Below the pieces are notes generated by a model. It was not told the origin of the DNA, searched no databases, and saw only the letters and a list, made by a program, of their open reading frames with translations. From positions 1-64,000 of the forward strand of contig NZ_FZNO01000006.1 in NCBI RefSeq assembly GCF_900188025.1: a stretch of 64,000 bases of DNA, written 5' to 3'. Within the stretch, counting starts at the first letter, position 1. Every line of letters starts with the position of its first letter. The DNA comes from Blastococcus mobilis (lineage in GTDB: Bacteria; Actinomycetota; Actinomycetes; Mycobacteriales; Geodermatophilaceae). This document shows, one piece after another, positions 9,333-19,436 of the stretch. A program made the position numbers and the translations under genes.

Positions 9333-9452
9333 GCTCACCTCCAGCGGAGACACCGGGCAGAACTGCGGGTCCCGACGACGTGTCCGGTCGGCAGCCGATC
9401 CAGCCCCGACGCCCCGCCCCGGCAACCTACCCCGCCGTTCCTGGGAGCCGCT

Positions 9453-9507
9453 GGCCCCGTCCCGGGTCCCGCCCTGAGCTCGCGAAGGGTGGGGAGGACG
9501 GGGTCCT
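9453..9507. repeat. Terminator-like intergenic repeat, copy 2
   Basis: The reverse-complement copy of the element at 1343-1397, with only a few substitutions. It lies directly after the serC stop and before the sensor kinase gene, where it could end serC transcription. Confidence 0.75.
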
Positions 9508-9510
9508 TCC

Positions 9511-11839
<2,329 letters not shown>

Positions 11840-12133
11840 CTCGCATGCTCCTCTGCGCGCGGACCCGTGCGCGCCGGGGACATGGCACGCACGATTGCCC
11901 TGCGACCCTAGGCGGTGCGAACACGCACGCAGACATGGGGGGCGCAGGGAGCCGCCGTCCGCTTCGTGCGGCGGTCCACCCGCTCGTCGGCCGGCGGGGT
12001 CGGGCGATACCCGCGCCGATGCGCACGAGGGCCGTCGCCGCGGGCCGGCAGATCGCGCGCATGCGCGGGAGAGCGGTTCCGTGGCGGGGAGCCTGTGCGA
12101 GCCGGCGTCCCCGTCCGGTGTCAGCATGACGGC
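11840..12133. other. Intergenic region between citrate synthase and pdxH
   Basis: A 294-bp divergent promoter region with no convincing gene. It holds a short inverted repeat (CCGCCG/CGGCGG arms around 11962-11984) and a palindromic CGCGCATGCGCG at about 12055-12066. The pdxH -10 (CAGCAT, 12122-12127) is at its right end. No known riboswitch was recognised. Confidence 0.5.
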
Positions 12134-12781
12134 GTGCCAGACCTCTCCCGCATGCGCAGGGACTACACCTCCGGCCGGCTCACCGAGGAGGACCTCGCAC
12201 CCACCTGGGTGGAGCAGTTCGACCGCTGGTTCGCCGACGTCGTCGCCGCGGAGCTCCCCGAGCCCAACGCCGTCGTCGTCGCCACGGCCGACGCCGACGG
12301 GGCGCCCGACGCCCGCATCGTCCTCATGAAGGGCTACGACGAGGCCGGCTTCATCTTCGGCACCAGCTACGCCTCGGCGAAGGGTGCCCAGCTCGCGGCC
12401 AACCCCCGGGCGGCGCTGGTCTTCCCCTGGCACGCGATCCAGCGCCAAGTGCGGGTGACCGGCTCCGTGGAGCGGATCGGGGACGCGGCCTCCGACGGGC
12501 TGTGGGACCCCCGGCCGCGGGGCGCCCAGCTGGCGGCCGTGGCGTCGGTGCAGTCGACCGTCGTCGACTCGCGCGAGGAGCTGACCGACCGGCTGCGGCT
12601 GCTCGACGAGCAGACCCCCGACGGCCCGGTGCCGCGGCCGGCGGTCTGGGGCGGGTACCGGGTCGTCCCCGAGCGCGTGGAGTTCTGGCAGGGCGGCAAG
12701 GACCGGCTGCACGACCGGCTGCGCTTCGTGCGTGATGACGCGGAAGGTGGCGGCTGGATCGTGCAGCGCCTGGCCCCGTGA
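12134..12781 (+). CDS. pdxH: Pyridoxamine/pyridoxine 5'-phosphate oxidase
   Basis: A 215-residue FMN-dependent oxidase that forms pyridoxal 5'-phosphate, the last step of vitamin B6 salvage. It has the FMN-binding core ARIVLMKGYDEAGFIFGT, the VRVTGSVERI strand and the family signature EFWQGGKDRLHDRLRF near the C-terminus. GTG 12134 is chosen because CAGCAT lies exactly six bases upstream, as in other leaderless genes here, and the encoded MRRDYTSGRL start is family-like. The MFS gene begins 53 bp after its stop, on the same strand. Confidence 0.92.
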   Translation: MPDLSRMRRDYTSGRLTEEDLAPTWVEQFDRWFADVVAAELPEPNAVVVATADADGAPDARIVLMKGYDEAGFIFGTSYASAKGAQLAANPRAALVFPWHAIQRQVRVTGSVERIGDAASDGLWDPRPRGAQLAAVASVQSTVVDSREELTDRLRLLDEQTPDGPVPRPAVWGGYRVVPERVEFWQGGKDRLHDRLRFVRDDAEGGGWIVQRLAP

Positions 12782-12833
12782 CCGACCACGCCGTCCTGCC
12801 GGCTCTGCCGGGCGAGAGTCACTCGGTGGCACC

Positions 12834-14225
12834 GTGACCTCGCCGGTCGATCCTGTGGAGGGGGGCCGGGCGGTCGAGGAACCCGTGCCGGTCGACCGTC
12901 GCCGCGGCTGGGCGATCGACACGACGCCGCTGCGCAACCCGCACTACCGCCGGCTGTTCTGGGGCGTGGCCGCCACGATGCTGGGCCAGCAGATGACGCT
13001 GGTCGCCGTCCCATTCCAGGTCTACGCGCTGACCGGCTCGTCGCTGCTCGTCGGCGTCACCTCGATCGTGGCGCTGGTTCCCCTGATCGTCTTCGGCCTG
13101 CTGGGCGGGGCCATCGCCGATGCCATGGACCGGCGGAAGCTGATGCTCATCACCTCGGCCGGGGCGGCGGTGACCAGCGCGCTGCTGGCTCTCCAGGCGC
13201 TGCTGCCCGGCGGCGGCAACCTGGCCCTCCTGTGGGTCCTGACGGCATTCGTCTCCGGTTTCGCGGCGGTCAACCAGCCCACCCGCAGTGCGGTGATCCC
13301 TGCGATCGTCGGCCCGGCCGGGGTGCCGGCCGCCAACGCGCTGGCGATGACGGTGCGGCAGGCCGGAGTGATCGTCGGGCCGCTGCTCGCCGGCGTCCTC
13401 ATCGGGATGGGGGAGCTGTTCCTCGCCTACGCCGTCGACGCGCTGGGCTTCCTGGTCGCCGCGCTGCTGCTGCGCGGGCTGCCGCCGCTGCCGCCGGCCG
13501 GCGTCACCGGCCCGCTGCGGCTGGGCGCCGCCGTCCGCGGGGTGGGAGAGGGCTTCGCGTTCCTGCGCACCCAGCCGGTGCTGCTGATGACGTTCGTCGT
13601 CGACGTCATCGCGATGATGTTCGCCTGGCCGCAGGCGGTCTTCCCCGAGCTCTCCGAGACGCGGTACGCGGAGTCGCCCAACAGCCTCGGGTGGCTGTTC
13701 GCCGGCATTTCGATCGGCGCACTGGTCATGGGACTGACGTCGGGATGGGTCTCGCGGGTCGACCGGCAGGGCGCGGTGGTGCTCGCCGCGATCGCCGTCT
13801 GGGGGGTGGCGATCATCGGGTTCGGGGTGGCGCCGACCCTGTGGCTCGCTGTTCTGTGCCTGGCGGTGGCCGGCGCGGGCGACATGGTCAGCGCGGTGCT
13901 GCGCTCGTCGATGCTGCAGCTGGCGGCCCCCGACGACATGCGCGGGCGGATGCAGGGCGTGTTCATCGTCGTGGTCGCGGGTGGCCCCCGGTTGGGGGAC
14001 CTGCGCGCCGGGGCGATCGCCAGCACCGCGTCGGTGAGCGTGGCGATGGTGTCCGGCGGGGTGGTCGTCGTGGTGGCGATGGCGGTCGTGGCTCTGCTCG
14101 TGCCCTCGTTCTGGCTGTTCCGCGCCTCCCGGTCGGCAGCGGGGAGCGTCACCGCGGGGGAGGCCCGGCCGGGCTCGCCCGCCCCCGAGAGTGGCGAGGA
14201 CCGGCCGGGCTCCGTGACAGCCTGA
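12834..14225 (+). CDS. MFS exporter, enterobactin-exporter (EntS)-like
   Basis: A 463-residue membrane transporter of the MFS_3 / EntS-like group with about 12 hydrophobic segments. The loop 2-3 motif is GGAIADAMDRRKLML. A second signature in the central region reads RSAVIPAIVGPAGVPAANAL, where the NAL segment is typical of this group. These proteins export siderophores, macrolides or other drugs; the substrate here is unknown. It begins at GTG 12834 and probably shares the pdxH transcript. The last 40 residues are a hydrophilic tail rich in Pro, Gly and Ser. Confidence 0.85.
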   Translation: MTSPVDPVEGGRAVEEPVPVDRRRGWAIDTTPLRNPHYRRLFWGVAATMLGQQMTLVAVPFQVYALTGSSLLVGVTSIVALVPLIVFGLLGGAIADAMDRRKLMLITSAGAAVTSALLALQALLPGGGNLALLWVLTAFVSGFAAVNQPTRSAVIPAIVGPAGVPAANALAMTVRQAGVIVGPLLAGVLIGMGELFLAYAVDALGFLVAALLLRGLPPLPPAGVTGPLRLGAAVRGVGEGFAFLRTQPVLLMTFVVDVIAMMFAWPQAVFPELSETRYAESPNSLGWLFAGISIGALVMGLTSGWVSRVDRQGAVVLAAIAVWGVAIIGFGVAPTLWLAVLCLAVAGAGDMVSAVLRSSMLQLAAPDDMRGRMQGVFIVVVAGGPRLGDLRAGAIASTASVSVAMVSGGVVVVVAMAVVALLVPSFWLFRASRSAAGSVTAGEARPGSPAPESGEDRPGSVTA

Positions 14226-14280
14226 CATATCTTCGGTACGTAGCGGTACCGGTATGCGACCTGTGCACGTGTGAGCGTGT

Positions 14281-14331
14281 GGCCCCGCTGCGGGGATCTC
14301 CCGCGAGCTCGCGAGCGGGTGGGGGCTCTTT
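14281..14331. repeat. Terminator-like intergenic repeat, diverged copy 4
   Basis: In reverse orientation it keeps the family architecture: CCCCAC arms, a CGCTCGCGAGCTCGCGGG centre, and CCCCGC/GCGGGG arms near the distal end, plus CTCTTTC next to the stem. It separates the convergent MFS exporter and UdgX genes and would serve as a bidirectional terminator. Confidence 0.6.
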
Positions 14332-15017
14332 CACGCCAGGGCGCGGGCGACCACCCTCAGGTCGGTGACCAGTGCGTCGTAGGCGGTGGTGCGGGCCTCG
14401 TCCGGTGTCCGCAGGATGGCCGACGGGTGGGTCGTCGCGAGCATCCACGTCTGCGCCGGCGCACCCTCGTCCGGTTCGTCGTCGTCCGCCTCGTCGCCCA
14501 CCACGGCGGCCGGGCCCGGCGGCGTCCACGGGATGAGCTGCCCGCGGTCCTTCGTGATCCGGAAGGAAGGCGAGATCAGCGCCTTGGCCGCCGTCGCCCC
14601 GAGGCAGACCACGACCTCCGGCTGGAGGACGGCGAACTCCGATTCCAGCCAAGGGCGGCATGCACGCAGGTGCTCGGGGCCGGGCGTCTGGTGGATCCGC
14701 CGTTTGCCCTTCGGGGTGAACCGGAAGTGCTTGACGGCGTTGGTGATGTAGGCGTCGCGGCGGTCGATCCCCGCGTCGTCCAGGGCCTTGTCGAGCAGCC
14801 GCCCCGCCGGTCCGACGAACGGCTCGCCCTTCCGGTCCTCCTGGTCTCCGGGCTGCTCCCCGACGAACACGATCCGGGCGGTCTCCGGGCCCTCCCCGAA
14901 CACTGTCTGCGTCGCCGGCTCCCACAGCTCGCACGCCCGGCAGCCGGCGGCCGCCGACCGCAGTCCGTCGAGCCCCACGCCGGTGGGTGGCTGGGCCAGC
15001 CCGTTGCGATCGCTCAT
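14331..15017 (-). CDS. udgX: UdgX-type uracil-DNA glycosylase (self-crosslinking)
   Basis: A 228-residue uracil-DNA glycosylase of the family 4-like UdgX group. It carries the UdgX-specific loop GKRRIHQTP, with the histidine at residue 109, the position known in Mycobacterium smegmatis UdgX to bond covalently to the abasic sugar. The N-terminal GEQPGDQEDRKGEPFVGPAG motif and cysteines at C26 and C29 (GCRACELW) plus two later Cys suit the iron-sulfur cluster. It excises uracil and becomes stuck on DNA. ATG 15017 gives the family-typical N-terminus. Insertion of an acidic stretch (DEADDDEPDEG) near residue 185 is specific to this protein. Confidence 0.92.
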   Translation of the reverse strand: MSDRNGLAQPPTGVGLDGLRSAAAGCRACELWEPATQTVFGEGPETARIVFVGEQPGDQEDRKGEPFVGPAGRLLDKALDDAGIDRRDAYITNAVKHFRFTPKGKRRIHQTPGPEHLRACRPWLESEFAVLQPEVVVCLGATAAKALISPSFRITKDRGQLIPWTPPGPAAVVGDEADDDEPDEGAPAQTWMLATTHPSAILRTPDEARTTAYDALVTDLRVVARALA

Positions 15018-15107
15018 GTGTCGATGACACCGCAGTGGTGGCCCGGCCGCGAGACGAGCGGCCGATACGGTCCGGGGCAGGAAAGCCACCGACGGTCTGG
15101 GGGACAG

Positions 15108-15949
15108 GTGCTCGAGTTCGACGGGCTCCACAAGAGCTTCGGTGACAACCGCGTGCTCGACGGGGTTGGTTTCACCGTCGCCCCCGGATCGATGTTCGGC
15201 TTCTGTGGGTCCAACGGCGCGGGTAAGACGACGACGATGCGCATCGCGATGGGTCTGGTGCGACCCGACGCCGGTGAGGTCCGCTGGCGGGGCAGGGCGC
15301 TGGACCAGGGCCTCCGCCGGGGGATCGGCTACATGCCGGAGGAGCGGGGTCTCTACCCGAAGATGAAGGTGGGGGAGCAGGTCACCTACTTCCCCCGCCT
15401 GCACGGACTCGACGCCGCCGCCGCGACGAGAGAAGCAGCAGTCTGGGTCGAGCGGCTGGGCCTCGGCGCCCGGCGTGGGGATGGGTGGGCGTCGTCGGCG
15501 CACTGACCTTCGACCTCGTGGACATCCCCGGGGAACTGATCGGGAGCGCGGTCTCGGTCGTGCTCTGGTTCGTCCTCGGCTACGCCCTACGCGGCGATCT
15601 CCGCCGTGGCGGCGTCGCTGGTCAGCCGGCAGGAGGACCTCAACACCGTCGTGATGCCCACGATGCTGGTCTCATCGCCGCCTTCGTCGTCGGCTTCCAG
15701 GCCGCGGCGGCTCCCCAGGGCACCCTCGCGGTCGTCACCTCGTACGTGCCGGGCCTCTCCCCGCTGGTGATGCCGGTGCGGCAGGCCGCGGGTGAGGTGG
15801 CGGCGTGGGAGGTGGGGCTCGCCGTGGTGATCATGCTCGTCGCGATCGCCGCTGTCGTACGCATCGGCGGCCGGGTGTACGCGGGAGCCCTCCTGCGCAC
15901 GGGGAGCAGGACGAAGATCCGCGAGGCGCTGAGGGCCGAGCGCGCCTGA
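15108..15949 (+). pseudogene. ABC exporter remnant: ATPase N-half joined to permease C-end
   Basis: From GTG 15108 about 124 codons of a NatA-like ATPase are intact (Walker A CGSNGAGKTTT, YMPEERGLYPKMKVGEQ). The homology stops near 15475 and a stop follows at 15504-15506. From about 15485 the frame encodes the C-terminal part of an ABC-2 permease (LVDIPGELIGSAVSVV to the end at 15949). The ATPase signature, Walker B and most of the permease are gone, consistent with one internal deletion of an ancestral two-gene operon. Within the permease part, 15585-15672 reads correctly only in another frame (YAAISAVAASLVSRQEDL), so two compensating indels are also present. Confidence 0.75.
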
Positions 15950-15950
15950 G

Positions 15951-16007
15951 AAACGACCCCCTGTCCCCCGCCACTCGCACGCTCGCGGCGGGACCCTGCA
16001 GGGGGCC
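15951..16007. repeat. Terminator-like intergenic repeat, diverged copy 5
   Basis: Arms CCCCCTG/CAGGGGG with the family centre CGCACGCTCGCGG. It follows the ABC remnant stop directly and precedes the split oxidoreductase fragment. Confidence 0.7.
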
Positions 16008-16054
16008 GTGGCCGGTGCCGGTTGCCTCGCGATGACGACGGGTAGCGCAGCCGC

Positions 16055-16192
16055 ATGGCGATGCAGTTGAGCTACACGATGATGACCGAACAGGCCGGTC
16101 CCAAGGACCTCGTGTCCTACGTCGACGGCGCCGAGGAGGCCGGCATCGACTTCGCCGTCAGCAGCTTCGTTTGTGCGAAGCGGCATATGTAG
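16055..16192 (+). pseudogene. F420-dependent LLM-class oxidoreductase, N-terminal fragment
   Basis: Only the first 37 or so codons of a luciferase-like, F420-dependent oxidoreductase remain (MQLSYTMMTEQAGPKDLV, then AEEAGIDFAVSS). The family continues with a DHYFPW-type segment. Here the sequence switches at about 16168 to unrelated codons and stops at 16192. The matching C-terminal part lies at 21414-21638 on the same strand, so this gene was split by the intervening 5.2 kb. TAGCGC six bases before ATG 16055 is a weak leaderless -10. Confidence 0.8.
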
Positions 16193-16322
16193 CTGCGCGG
16201 ATCCACGTCCGAGGCAGCAGGACCATGTTGGAGACCGCGCGACGTGACATGTCTGGGCGGCGGCTAGGCGTCCCACCCCGGCTCCGTCAGCCGGGCCCAC
16301 CGTCGTCGTAACGTCCGGGACC

Positions 16323-17009
16323 ATGGACGGGGGATCAGCGACCCTGCGCGTCGGGGACCGGGATGTTGCCATCGAGCAGGCCGAGGCCTGGGTACGCGAG
16401 TACACCAAGGATGACAGGACCCTGCAGAGACCGTACGCATTCCCGGCCTACGATCACTACCAGCGAGGTTCGGATGAGGCCAACTGTCGGACGCCGACTG
16501 CTAGCGCCCCTGCTGCTCAACGTCAGCATGTCCGTCCGCGCGTTCTACGACCTGCAGGCCATCACTGACCGGCTTGAGGCTGGTCTGGCCGCGATCGACC
16601 ACGACCCCACCCTCGATGCAGCAACCGAAGACAAGATTCAGGACAGGGTGGCGGATCTGTACGGGGTGATTGACAACCATCGCGAGAAGCCCCGAGACGT
16701 TGGAGTGACGCGGCTGTCGAAGGTCCTTCACGGAAGAGGCCGCACTTCCTTGTTCTGCACGACCGTCGAGTGCGGACCTGCTACCAGGAGCGGATCGAAT
16801 ACCCGAAGAAGGACCGCACATGGGCGCAGTACATGGTCGACCTATCCCTGGCGATCCGGCACGACCTGCGCTCGCAGCGAGCGGCCTTGGACCGACTGGC
16901 CGCCGTCGTGAGTACGGAAGGGTCGATCAGCCAAGTTCGCTTCCTGGACATCGTCGCCTGGCACCGGGGAAAAGAGGACGAGGCCGCACCTGCGCCCGCA
17001 GACAAGTGA
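16323..17009 (+). pseudogene. DUF6308-like protein gene, frameshifted
   Basis: Three reading frames join into one DUF6308-like protein. The first (from ATG 16323) carries AIEQAEAWVREYT and FPAYDHY. The second, after shifts near 16465-16495, carries LLAPLLLNVSMSVRAFYDLQ and TRLSKVLH. The third, after a shift near 16733, carries RPHFLVLHDRRVRTCYQ and RTWAQYMVDLSLAIRHDL, ending at 17009. No single frame covers the protein, so the gene is broken or the sequence has errors. The biochemical role of DUF6308 is unknown. The base composition looks less GC-rich than in neighbouring genes. Confidence 0.65.
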
Positions 17010-17362
17010 CGAGCAGCCAGCTACTGGTCACCCGACCCTGCCAGCGCTAGCTTCCCTATCCGTCCCCGGCCCTATAGGCCATCCCTCGGCCTACTTCAAG
17101 TAGGGCCGTCACCATGGCGGCGCGTGCAGTCCCTGCCGTGGCCTGCCGAACACCCAACGCCACCAGGGGCCCCAGGCGTATTGTGACTTACGCCACAGTT
17201 GTGTGACACCCGTTGCATGGCCCTCGGGCGGGGGCCACCGTTGTGTACACCGACGCGGCGCAATGATCCCCCGGCAGTATCTGGTCGCCTTGCCGGGCGA
17301 GGAGCGAGTGGCGAACCCAACGCAGAGCCTCTTCACCCTCCGGACCCTTGCCGAGGTTGCCC
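17010..17362. other. Gene-free region before the glycosyltransferase
   Basis: A 353-bp stretch with no supportable gene. It contains two small palindromes, GGCCCTATAGGCC near 17070 and CTACTTCAAGTAG near 17091, and is less GC-rich than its surroundings. It probably carries the promoter of the GT2-GH26 cluster, but no clear -35/-10 pair was identified. Confidence 0.5.
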
Positions 17363-18784
17363 GTGTACGAGGATGCGTTTCGCTTTGCAGGGCCATTCCT
17401 TGTAGTCGCGATCAGCTTGATCGCCTTGCGTCTGCTCGCGTACTGGTGGAGTTTCACCTTTCACTGGGGCCGGTACCGGCGCCGCGACGAGGTGAGCACC
17501 GCTCGACTGCGTGACATGGCTGTGCCCCACGCCAAGATTCAGGTCACGACCCGGGGATCTGCGGGCAGTACGGAGGTCATCCTGCGCGGCATCCGCCAGG
17601 TCGTGACGCTTGCGGAGGAGGACCCCGAGTTCTACGGCCACGTTCTCTCGGTCGAGGTCGTCACCGAGTCGGAGGTGCAGGCGCGCCTGCTCGAGCGGAC
17701 GTTCGCCGCAGCGCCGATCCCGGTCCACGGGCTAGTCGTTCCAGGCGATTACGTCACCGAGAACGGGACCGAACTCAAGGCCCGTGGCCTGCACTACGCC
17801 GTGGAGCGACGGCGTGCCGGGTGGAACAGCAAGCCGGGACGCACCTTCGTCGTCCACTACGACGAGGAGAGCGTCATGGTCCCCGGGGAGCTGCGCAAGC
17901 TGCTCGCCGTGCTGGCCACCACGGAGAAGAAGATCCTCGAAGGGCCGATCTACTACCCCTTGGAGTACACGAACGCATCGGCGCTGTGTCGCGCCATGGA
18001 AGCCAACCGCCCGGTCGGTTGCTTCGAGTGCCGCCACGTGATGGAGAAGGGCGTCCCCCTGCACCTGCACGGGTCCAACCTCGTCATCGAGGAGAAGTTC
18101 GAGAACACCCTCGGTTGGGACATCGGCAACCACGACGGCCGGCCGTTCATCGCCGAGGACTACGTGTTCGGGATGAACGCCTTCCTGCTCGGCGGTAGCC
18201 AGGTCTTCGGGTGGCACGGGTGCGTGATGCTCGAGCAGCCGCCATTCTCGGTGAAGAGCGCCTTCAAGCAGCGGCACCGGTGGATCTTCGGGGTGCTGCA
18301 GGGCTTGGCCATGGCCCGTCGCAGTGACCAGTTCGGTCGACTCCCTGCCGGCCTCCGCCGCAACCTGGTCTGGGGAACCCGGTTCCGCATCGCCACCTTC
18401 GCCATGGGCGTGGTGGCCGGTGGTTTCGCGCTCCTGTTCCTTCCGCTGGTGCTGGTGCGGGGCGTCGGCGCGCTGGCTACCGGCGGGAGCCCGCCCACTC
18501 ATCCCGGACTGGTGCTGTGGATGGCGGGTGTGGGCGCCTTGTGGCTCGGCTCGGTACTGATCGGTGCCTGGTGCAACGTGGCGGACGCCGGGTTGTCGTC
18601 GCTGGGACGTTGGACGGAGATCGCCCGAGCCGTCGCCATCGCGCCGATCGCAGGGCTGATCGAGAGCAGTGCCGCGCTCCGAGCGGTCGTCCAGTGGGGG
18701 ATGGGCCGCCGCGAGGTCCTCTGGCAGCCCACCCCGAAGACCAAGGCCGCCGACGCTTCCGTCGACTGGCGGAACGTCGCGTAA
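17363..18784 (+). CDS. Membrane glycosyltransferase family 2, egghead-like
   Basis: A 473-residue polytopic GT2 enzyme. An N-terminal transmembrane helix (about 8-30) precedes the catalytic domain. The metal-binding acidic motif is HYDEES, the base region is FIAEDYVFGM, and the polymerase-type motif is QRHRWIFG (Q..RW). Three or four hydrophobic segments follow (about 355-450). The arrangement resembles egghead-type beta-1,4-mannosyltransferases and processive polysaccharide synthases. GTG 17363 is chosen for the GAGG at 17353-17356; TTG 17348 and 17357 are alternatives. A small membrane protein and a GH26 lipoprotein follow on the same strand, suggesting secretion of a beta-linked (mannan-like) polymer; the polymer identity is inference. 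Confidence 0.82.
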   Translation: MYEDAFRFAGPFLVVAISLIALRLLAYWWSFTFHWGRYRRRDEVSTARLRDMAVPHAKIQVTTRGSAGSTEVILRGIRQVVTLAEEDPEFYGHVLSVEVVTESEVQARLLERTFAAAPIPVHGLVVPGDYVTENGTELKARGLHYAVERRRAGWNSKPGRTFVVHYDEESVMVPGELRKLLAVLATTEKKILEGPIYYPLEYTNASALCRAMEANRPVGCFECRHVMEKGVPLHLHGSNLVIEEKFENTLGWDIGNHDGRPFIAEDYVFGMNAFLLGGSQVFGWHGCVMLEQPPFSVKSAFKQRHRWIFGVLQGLAMARRSDQFGRLPAGLRRNLVWGTRFRIATFAMGVVAGGFALLFLPLVLVRGVGALATGGSPPTHPGLVLWMAGVGALWLGSVLIGAWCNVADAGLSSLGRWTEIARAVAIAPIAGLIESSAALRAVVQWGMGRREVLWQPTPKTKAADASVDWRNVA

Positions 18785-18857
18785 GAGAGCAGGACCCCAC
18801 CTCCGAGTCGATCGATTCGCCCCGAGCCTCTTCCCCTGAGCCCAAGGGAACTCCCTG

Positions 18858-19436
18858 ATGATCAAGCCTGCGCGGATTCCCACGGCCGGCGCCACGGCAA
18901 GCGTCGGCGGCTGGCCGACCACTCGCCCCGTGAACGGCTTCTCCCCGCCCACGCCCCTGGAACACAATAGCGGCACCGATCTCCTCGACCGGGCGGCGGG
19001 ACGGAGGCAAGCGGATGACCACGCCAACGCCCTGGCAGCGGACGAGGGGCTGACGGCGATCGAGGCGCGGATGCCCTCGGCATCGCCCGCGTCGACCATG
19101 CGTAACGCTGCGGTGGGCAGTGCCCTCGTGGTTGCAGCGTCGATGGTGGTAGGGGCCTACATCGCTCTGCCACTCGTCCTGGCGGCGCGTGAGCTTCTCA
19201 GCGCGGTCCCGAACGCGATAGCGCTGTCCGTGGCGCTGATCGTGCTGGCTGTGCTCGGTGTGCTGTCGGTGCTGCAGCAGACGGCCACCGCGCCGAACGT
19301 CAAGCCTCCTGGCGTCAAGCGCCGCTCCCGGCGGCGCGGTCGTCACGCCACCACGGACCGCTCGACTGCGGTTCTCGCCCTTCCTGTGCGCCGGTCGCCT
19401 GACAGCGGACGTCGGACGGGGCAGCACCGGGCGTGA
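18858..19436 (+). CDS. Small two-helix membrane protein of the GT2-GH26 cluster
   Basis: A 192-residue protein of unrecognised family. The first 80 residues are hydrophilic. Two transmembrane helices span about 82-110 and 115-142, and the C-terminal 50 residues are strongly basic (VKRRSRRRGRH). The start is ATG 18858, 73 bp after the GT2 stop, and its TGA overlaps the GTG of the GH26 gene by four bases, so it is translationally coupled to that gene. By position it may be an accessory subunit of the glycosyltransferase or an export partner. No catalytic motif is visible. Confidence 0.7.
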   Translation: MIKPARIPTAGATASVGGWPTTRPVNGFSPPTPLEHNSGTDLLDRAAGRRQADDHANALAADEGLTAIEARMPSASPASTMRNAAVGSALVVAASMVVGAYIALPLVLAARELLSAVPNAIALSVALIVLAVLGVLSVLQQTATAPNVKPPGVKRRSRRRGRHATTDRSTAVLALPVRRSPDSGRRTGQHRA

